From the NCBI GenBank assembly GCA_021841795.1, contig JAKCDN010000072.1, positions 1 through 10,331 of the forward strand: a DNA stretch of 10,331 nucleotides, in the 5' to 3' direction. Shown one piece after another: positions 6,534-10,331 of the stretch. The stretch is from Acidobacteriota bacterium. GTDB lineage: Bacteria > Acidobacteriota > Terriglobia > Terriglobales > Acidobacteriaceae. How positions within the stretch are numbered: the first letter of the stretch is position 1; each line of letters starts with the position of its first letter. The translations under genes were made by a program, and so were the position numbers. Below the pieces are notes generated by a model. That model ran no database searches and had not been told where the DNA came from. It was given only the letters and a program-made list of their open reading frames with translations.

Positions 6534-6737
6534 GGCCAAACCCCGACCGGCAGCCGGGTGTGAATCGCGGCGCGCAATTGTGGGAATCACGCAGCCTGAA
6601 TCCGTGCGATTCGGGCATATCCGGGTTGAGGCTGGTGAAGGTCTGCTCGAAGTGCCGGATTCGGGGGCAAAGCGGAGCGGCCTGACGTTCTGCACGCCGA
6701 TCTCCGCAATCGGAGTGATTTGGATCACGGGCACGGA

Positions 6738-6770
6738 GTTACAATTACCGAGTAATCTGAAATCGATTAC
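6738..6770. promoter_or_regulatory. Overlapping ATTAC/GTAAT dyads, operator-like
   Basis: Within an AT-rich island of otherwise GC-rich DNA there are two overlapping inverted repeats: ATTAC-CGA-GTAAT (6744-6756) and GTAATC-7-GATTAC (6752-6770). A related half-site, GTTAC, is at 6738-6742. The shared half-site and short spacers look like protein-binding sites. The location between two divergent genes fits control of either. The binding protein is unknown. Confidence 0.35.
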
Positions 6771-6861
6771 AAAGCGGCGCACGCAGCCGGAACTCTTTGT
6801 TTTCGAAGGAGGGCCCGCCCGGGCGCGCGCACGCCGCAGGGGGTCACGGAGGGTATGCGAC

Positions 6862-7128
6862 GTGCGAACACAATTTTTCGACAGGTTTCGCCAGGGGTCG
6901 GATTCAGACTCATTTCCTGCCGCGACGGCCGACGGCGACCCTTATCGGCCGACAGTGCAGGCGTCGATGGCGGAGGCGTGCGGGGACGATATCGAGTGGG
7001 GCGAGGAGGCGGTTGTCGACCTCTCCAGCCTGCTGAGGGGTTTGAGCTGGGCGCTGGCCATGGAGGGCGCGATGGCGCTGCTGCTGATCGCCGGATGGCA
7101 TCTTTGGCGCATGGCGCTGCCGCACTGA
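6862..7128 (+). CDS. Small single-span membrane protein, unknown function
   Basis: Hypothetical protein of 88 residues, family not recognised. The GTG start is chosen because GGAGGG (6848-6853) lies about 8-9 bases upstream. ATG 6855 is too close to that site and in another frame, and in-frame ATG 6967 would leave a 53-residue protein without a ribosome site. The first 57 residues are polar with an acidic patch (GDDIEWGEEAVVDLSS, 41-56). A hydrophobic helix follows (about 60-82, WALAMEGAMALLLIAGWHLW) and the chain ends in RMALPH. Absence of a cleavable signal and the position of the helix near the C-terminus suggest a tail-anchored-like inner-membrane protein, N-terminus probably cytoplasmic. 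The 53-residue tail is the best-supported part; the upstream portion may be untranslated. It is divergent from dnaB and is followed after about 240 bases by the lipid kinase gene. Confidence 0.5.
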   Translation: MRTQFFDRFRQGSDSDSFPAATADGDPYRPTVQASMAEACGDDIEWGEEAVVDLSSLLRGLSWALAMEGAMALLLIAGWHLWRMALPH

Positions 7129-7178
7129 GGCCGGTCGGGAGACCAGGGCAATCGTATTTCAGGATATGGGATGATTTT

Positions 7179-7219
7179 GCTTTGCCAGGGCATGGGCTGA
7201 AGCCGCGCCCTGGCAAAGC
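7179..7219. repeat. Large palindrome, REP-like
   Basis: Arms GCTTTGCCAGGGC (7179-7191) and GCCCTGGCAAAGC (7207-7219) are perfect 13-bp inverted repeats. The 15-base loop contains its own small stem, GGC-TGAA-GCC (7195-7204). No T-run follows on either strand, so it is not a classical terminator. The GGGCTGAAGCC core recalls palindromic elements common between genes in Acidobacteriota. It may stabilise or punctuate the transcript between the small membrane protein and the lipid kinase. It is flanked by an 11-bp direct repeat GGTCGGGAGAC at 7133-7143 and 7260-7270. Confidence 0.65.
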
Positions 7220-7369
7220 TCCCACTGCTCGCAGTTCAAAATCCAAATGCGATGGTCCTGGTCGGGAGACTATCCGGGCGGACGCGCGAGCGTCGAATCT
7301 GCGAAGATGTGTATGAGCGTCCGAAGTCAGGCTGACCAGATAGGATCCACCGCCAAAGTGAAACCCGCA

Positions 7370-8320
7370 ATGCGCCGCGCGGCGCTGATCTACAACCCGG
7401 TCTCCGGCCAGCACTCGGCCCGCAGAAGATCGGCGATCGAGAATGTTCTTGCCGTGTTTCGCGAGGCGGGCGTGGCCGTGGAGGCCCTGCAGACGCAAAG
7501 TGCCGGGGATGCGACGGTGCACGCGCGCGAGGCCGCGGGCAAGGGATTCGACACCGTGATTGCCTGCGGGGGCGACGGCACGGTGCACGAGGTGGTGCAG
7601 AGCCTGGTAGGGACCGAGGTTGCGCTGGGGGTGATTCCGCTGGGCACGGCCAATGCCCTGGCCGCCAACCTGGGACTGACGGGCGGACCGGTCAAAGTGG
7701 CGCGCAGACTGCTGCAGGCGGCGCCGCAGCGCATCTCGGTGGGGCGCATCGCGTACCGCAGCCTGAACGGCGAGCCGGGCACGCGCTATTTTGTTGTCGC
7801 GGCTGGGATTGGGGCCGACGCGCTGGTGATGTCGCGCATGGACGCGCGGCTGAAGCGGCGCCTGGGGTACGTGCTGTACCTGATCGAGTGCTTCCGCACG
7901 TGGGCCACGTTTTCCTATCCCCTGTTTGAAGCCGCGCTGCCGGCCAACGGGAACGGCGGCAGCCGCGTGGTGGACGTATCGGAGCTGCTGGCGGTGCGGG
8001 TGCGCTCGTTCGGCGGGGTTCTGGGGAGTCTGGCGCCGGGCGCCAGCCTGACCAACGGCAACCTGCAGCTGCTGGCCTTCAAGACGCGAAGCCGGCTGCA
8101 CTACCTTACGTTTCTGCTGGCAGCGATAGCGGGCCGGCACACGTTCAACGGCGCGGTGGAACTGATTGAGACGCCGCGCATCGAATGCCGCTCGAACAAC
8201 GGGTACGATGAGCCGCTGCTGGTCGAGGCCGACGGCGAGCTGCTGGGCTCGCTGCCGGTTCAGCTTGAGATTGTGCCGCACTCGCTGAACGTGCTGATGC
8301 CGCCCGACGCGCGGCCGTGA
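7370..8320 (+). CDS. Diacylglycerol/lipid kinase of the YegS/DagK family
   Basis: Soluble lipid kinase of 316 residues, usual size for the family. It opens with ALIYNPVSG (5-13), the typical first strand and NPxSG loop. The nucleotide-binding motif CGGDGTVHEV is at 66-75, PLGTANALAANLGL (90-103) is the second conserved loop, AGIGAD at 145-150 begins the C-terminal sandwich domain, and VEADGELLG (285-293) is the late conserved element. Such enzymes phosphorylate diacylglycerol, or in some bacteria sphingoid bases or glycerolipids, with ATP at the membrane face. The lipid cannot be specified here. I start at ATG 7370 because the protein then begins as family members do. GTG 7358 (4 residues more) is a real alternative. 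The longer frame back to 7247 encodes a low-complexity lead that I judge untranslated. No strong ribosome site is seen. It converges with glpD across 13 bases; both touch glycerolipid metabolism. Confidence 0.9.
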   Translation: MRRAALIYNPVSGQHSARRRSAIENVLAVFREAGVAVEALQTQSAGDATVHAREAAGKGFDTVIACGGDGTVHEVVQSLVGTEVALGVIPLGTANALAANLGLTGGPVKVARRLLQAAPQRISVGRIAYRSLNGEPGTRYFVVAAGIGADALVMSRMDARLKRRLGYVLYLIECFRTWATFSYPLFEAALPANGNGGSRVVDVSELLAVRVRSFGGVLGSLAPGASLTNGNLQLLAFKTRSRLHYLTFLLAAIAGRHTFNGAVELIETPRIECRSNNGYDEPLLVEADGELLGSLPVQLEIVPHSLNVLMPPDARP

Positions 8321-8333
8321 CCGGGCGCAGGGC

Positions 8334-9902
8334 TTACTCGCTGTAGAGATAGCCTTTGGCGTTTTCCATGAAGGCGGCCAGATCCCTGGCCTTCCATTCC
8401 GTGCTGCGACCGAGCTCGCGCGCCAGCAGATCGGCGACCACAGGCGCAGCCTCAATGGCCGCGCGCGCATCGAGGAGCAGCGCCCGGGTGCGCCGGGCCA
8501 GAACATCCTCGACGGTGCGCGCCATCTCATAGCGCGCGGCCCAGACCACCTCGCGGAGGCGGAATGGCAGCCGTGGATGCAGGAGCGCGTCGAGGCTGGA
8601 ATCATTCTCAGCCAGGGCCTTGAGCGCGGGCAGATCGGCGCCGTAGACGCACTCCCACGGGGACGATGCGCGGCCGGGCTCGGGCGTCCAGCCGTGGAGT
8701 TTGAGATCCAGGGTCTTCGAGGGGCTTTGGGACAGCCCGGCCACCTGGACGGCCCGGTCCACGGTGTCCTGGCCCATGCGGCGATAGGTTGTCCACTTGC
8801 CGCCGGTGACGGTGACGAGGCCCGAAGGCGAGACCAGGATGGTATGGTCGCGCGAGAGCTTGGAGGTCTTCGACTGGCCTTTGCGAACGAGCGGGCGAAG
8901 CCCGGAGAACACGCTCAGAATCTCGTCAGGGCGCGGGGCGTGATCCATGTACCGGCCGATGTGCTCACAGAGGAACTGTTTTTCCGCGGCCAGCGCGCGG
9001 GGCTCGGGGAGCTTGGAGTCCACAGGCACGTCGGTGGTGCCGACGAGCAACGCACCGTGCCACGGAATGGCAAAGAGCACCCGTCCGTCGGCGGTTTTGG
9101 GGATCATGAGCGCGGTATCGCCGGGCAGGAAGGCGCGGGGCAGGACGAAATGCGAGCCCTGGCTGACGGCAAGCAGCGACGGGGGCGAACCGGCCTCAAG
9201 GCCCATGATCTGCTCGACGTGCACGCCGGTGGCGTTGATGACGGCGCGGGCCTGAATCTCAAAATCGACGCCTTCTTCCTGATCGCGGGCGCGGATGCCG
9301 ATGACTTTGCCGCCACGTTCGACCAGGCCCGTGGCCTGAACGTAGTTGACGGCCGTGCCGCCCAGATCCTGAAGCGTGCGGGCAAGCGCGACGGCGTAGC
9401 GGGCATCGTCGAACTGACCGTCGTGGTAGAGGATGCCGCCGCGCAGGCCTTCGCTCCTGACGCCGGGGAGCTTCTGGATGGTCGCGGCGCGCGAGAGGAT
9501 CTGCGAGCGGCCGAAGGAGAGCCTGCCGGAGAGCCGCTCGTACACGGTGAGGCCGACACCGTAATAGGGGAGCGACAGGTAATCGTATGCGGGAACGACA
9601 AAGCTCAGATCGTGCACCAGGTGGGGGGCGTTGCGCAGCATGTGGCCGCGCTCGCGCAAGGCGTCAAGCACCAGGGTGACGTTCATCTGGGCCAGATAGC
9701 GCACGCCGCCATGCACGAGCTTGGTGCTGCGGCTGGAGGTTTCCTTGGCAAAGTCGGCACGCTCGACGAGCAGCGTGCGATAGCCGCGCGAGGCAGCCTC
9801 AACGGCGGAGCCGAGCCCAGTGGCTCCGCCTCCGATCACCAGCACGTCCCACGGTGCGCCGTGGTCAGCGATCTGCTTGAAAATATCGGTTCGGTTGTTC
9901 AC
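8334..9902 (-). CDS. glpD: FAD-dependent glycerol-3-phosphate dehydrogenase
   Basis: Oxidises glycerol-3-phosphate to dihydroxyacetone phosphate and passes electrons to the membrane quinone pool. Product of 522 residues, normal for GlpD. The dinucleotide-binding motif VIGGGATGLG is at 22-31, and the Glu ending the second strand is in LLVERADF (45-52). The DAO-family signature SSRSTKLVHGGVRYL is at 56-70, YHDGQFDDAR at 159-168, SGLRPLV at 333-339 and TGGKWTTYR at 366-374. The rest is the C-terminal cap domain (REVVWAARYEMARTVEDVLARRTR). The start is GTG 9902, where homology begins. ATG 9950 would add 16 residues with no ribosome site. An out-of-frame ATG at 9912 sits at a better distance from AGGAAAGGG and encodes only 15 residues, an unusual arrangement. 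No glpF, glpK or glpR is in view. Confidence 0.94.
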   Translation of the reverse strand: MNNRTDIFKQIADHGAPWDVLVIGGGATGLGSAVEAASRGYRTLLVERADFAKETSSRSTKLVHGGVRYLAQMNVTLVLDALRERGHMLRNAPHLVHDLSFVVPAYDYLSLPYYGVGLTVYERLSGRLSFGRSQILSRAATIQKLPGVRSEGLRGGILYHDGQFDDARYAVALARTLQDLGGTAVNYVQATGLVERGGKVIGIRARDQEEGVDFEIQARAVINATGVHVEQIMGLEAGSPPSLLAVSQGSHFVLPRAFLPGDTALMIPKTADGRVLFAIPWHGALLVGTTDVPVDSKLPEPRALAAEKQFLCEHIGRYMDHAPRPDEILSVFSGLRPLVRKGQSKTSKLSRDHTILVSPSGLVTVTGGKWTTYRRMGQDTVDRAVQVAGLSQSPSKTLDLKLHGWTPEPGRASSPWECVYGADLPALKALAENDSSLDALLHPRLPFRLREVVWAARYEMARTVEDVLARRTRALLLDARAAIEAAPVVADLLARELGRSTEWKARDLAAFMENAKGYLYSE

Positions 9903-9921
9903 GATTATCCATCCCTTTCCT
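9865..9921 (-). promoter_or_regulatory. Ribosome-binding region and overlapping 15-codon frame at the glpD start
   Basis: AGGAAAGGG (complement 9913-9921) is followed at once by ATG 9912, opening a frame of 15 codons (MDNREQPNRYFQADR) that ends at 9865, inside glpD in another frame. The glpD GTG lies 10 bases beyond the last G of this purine run, a long spacing. The short frame may be a coincidence or may tune glpD translation. Confidence 0.3.
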
Positions 9922-10245
9922 GATGACCAGTGGCCGGAAAGCAACACCATGCGCGGAGCGGGGTCTTGCGCGAGGAGGCAAGAGAGGCGGCGCGCGCAGG
10001 CGCACGGCCCGCGTGGATCTGTGTTGCTGAGTTTTCCGCCCGGACTCTGGGATCTCAGTGGGCGTGGAACCGCAGCCTGATGGGCCGCGGCTTCGGGGTT
10101 GGCAGCGCCTCACGCGCGCGGCGGAAGCGTTACCGGGAACAGTTTATCACCGCGGCGGCCTGCAGGACAGCAACGAAACGGGACCGCAAAGCGGCCGGAG
10201 GCTTATCGCGGGCCGAGGAGCGATCAACAGAGGCCGCAGGCGGGG
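9903..10245. other. Gene-free region upstream of glpD
   Basis: I find no convincing gene in these 343 bases. A weak leftward promoter candidate for glpD is TTGCTG (complement 10168-10173), 18 bases, then TGATAA (complement 10144-10149), which is the only AT-rich patch. It would give a leader of about 235 bases. A small GC hairpin, GGACCGC-AAA-GCGGCC (about 10182-10197), lies after the stop of the gene at the right edge, without a T-run. Confidence 0.45.
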
Positions 10246-10331
10246 CTACCCAATCAGGCCGGCAGGCGGCGTCCAGGGCCGATGCTGGCTTTCACCGACG
10301 CCGAGATACGTCAGCGTGCCCATCCAGGTAT
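10246..10331 (-). CDS. C-terminal end of an unrecognised leftward gene (partial)
   Basis: The last 27 codons of a minus-strand frame are visible, reading TWMGTLTYLGVGESQHRPWT and then PPAGLIG before TAG at 10246-10248. The residue choice (aromatic-rich segment, then a proline-rich end) looks like a real protein tail, and the other two minus-strand frames hit stops within the last 45 bases. The frame continues past the window edge. I do not recognise the family. It is in the same direction as glpD but 343 bases away. Confidence 0.45.
   Translation of the reverse strand, partial: TWMGTLTYLGVGESQHRPWTPPAGLIG

Larger units (their letters stand above)
6521..6861. other. Divergent intergenic region between dnaB and the small membrane protein gene
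   Basis: I see no gene here, although frames run through on both strands as extensions of the neighbours. It holds the dnaB -10 candidate (6528-6533), a hairpin GAATC-CGTGC-GATTC (6598-6612), a second CTCCG-CAAT-CGGAG and the AT-rich dyad cluster at 6738-6770. An AAGGAGGG near 6806-6813 resembles a strong ribosome site but no start codon follows within range. The real one for the rightward gene is GGAGGG at 6848-6853. Confidence 0.55.

Noticed and set aside
3478..6685. Two plus-strand open frames of 587 and 589 codons opposite the kinase and dnaB genes
   Set aside because: They are antisense to genes with clear catalytic motifs, and long antisense frames are expected with this GC bias. Their composition is low in recognisable motifs and they have no ribosome sites.
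6580..6861. N-terminal extension of the small membrane protein back to 6580 (182 codons)
   Set aside because: The extension covers the dyad cluster and hairpins, looks non-coding in composition, and has no ribosome site. GTG 6862 is better placed.
6855..7316. Plus-strand ATG frame of 153 codons
   Set aside because: Its ATG is only one base from the GGAGGG site, it shadows the small membrane protein in another frame and crosses the palindrome, and its translation is Arg/Gly-rich filler.
7247..7369. 41-residue N-terminal extension of the lipid kinase
   Set aside because: Family proteins begin right before the ALIYNPVSG strand. The extension is unlike the family and overlaps the 11-bp direct repeat.
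6767..8605. Minus-strand open frame of 612 codons
   Set aside because: It runs antisense to the lipid kinase and small membrane protein genes and through the palindrome. The Arg/Pro/Ser-rich translation has no domain motifs.

Overview
The window is GC-rich and densely coded, with eight complete genes, one partial gene and no tRNA, rRNA, CRISPR array or insertion sequence that I can see. It most resembles a chromosomal segment of an Acidobacteriota (Terriglobia-type) soil bacterium. That placement is inferred from the style of the DnaB and GlpD proteins, the codon bias, and two intergenic elements: a degenerate copy of the 'TCATCCTGAGC(G)AAGC' dispersed repeat and a large GGCTGAAGCC-centred palindrome. 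It is not proven.

Layout: 1-373 holds no firm gene. It contains a good sigma70-type promoter pointing left, probably for a gene just beyond the window. From 374 rightward come a helix-turn-helix regulator with a C-terminal domain that looks like a protease-dead LexA/S24 fold, a terminator-like hairpin, a small cupin and a mandelate-racemase-type enolase superfamily enzyme. The cupin and enolase genes are 13 bases apart and form a likely sugar-acid (or related hydroxy-acid) operon. This block converges, with a 10-base gap, on a leftward block.

Leftward block (2738-6520): dnaB, then after 220 bases a two-gene unit with a 4-base start/stop overlap. Its first gene encodes an AmgK-like sugar kinase fused to the GlcN6P-sensing C-terminal domain of RapZ. 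Its second encodes a MurU-like nucleotidyltransferase. Together these look like a cell-wall amino-sugar salvage module (MurNAc/GlcNAc to sugar-1-P to UDP-sugar) in which the kinase carries a built-in sensor domain. This is the most interesting feature of the window.

Right part (6521-10331): a divergent intergenic region with overlapping dyad elements, a small single-span membrane protein of unknown function, a palindromic repeat, and a YegS/DagK-type lipid kinase. The kinase gene converges on glpD (FAD-dependent glycerol-3-phosphate dehydrogenase) with 13 bases between them. The window closes with the last 27 residues of an unrecognised leftward gene.
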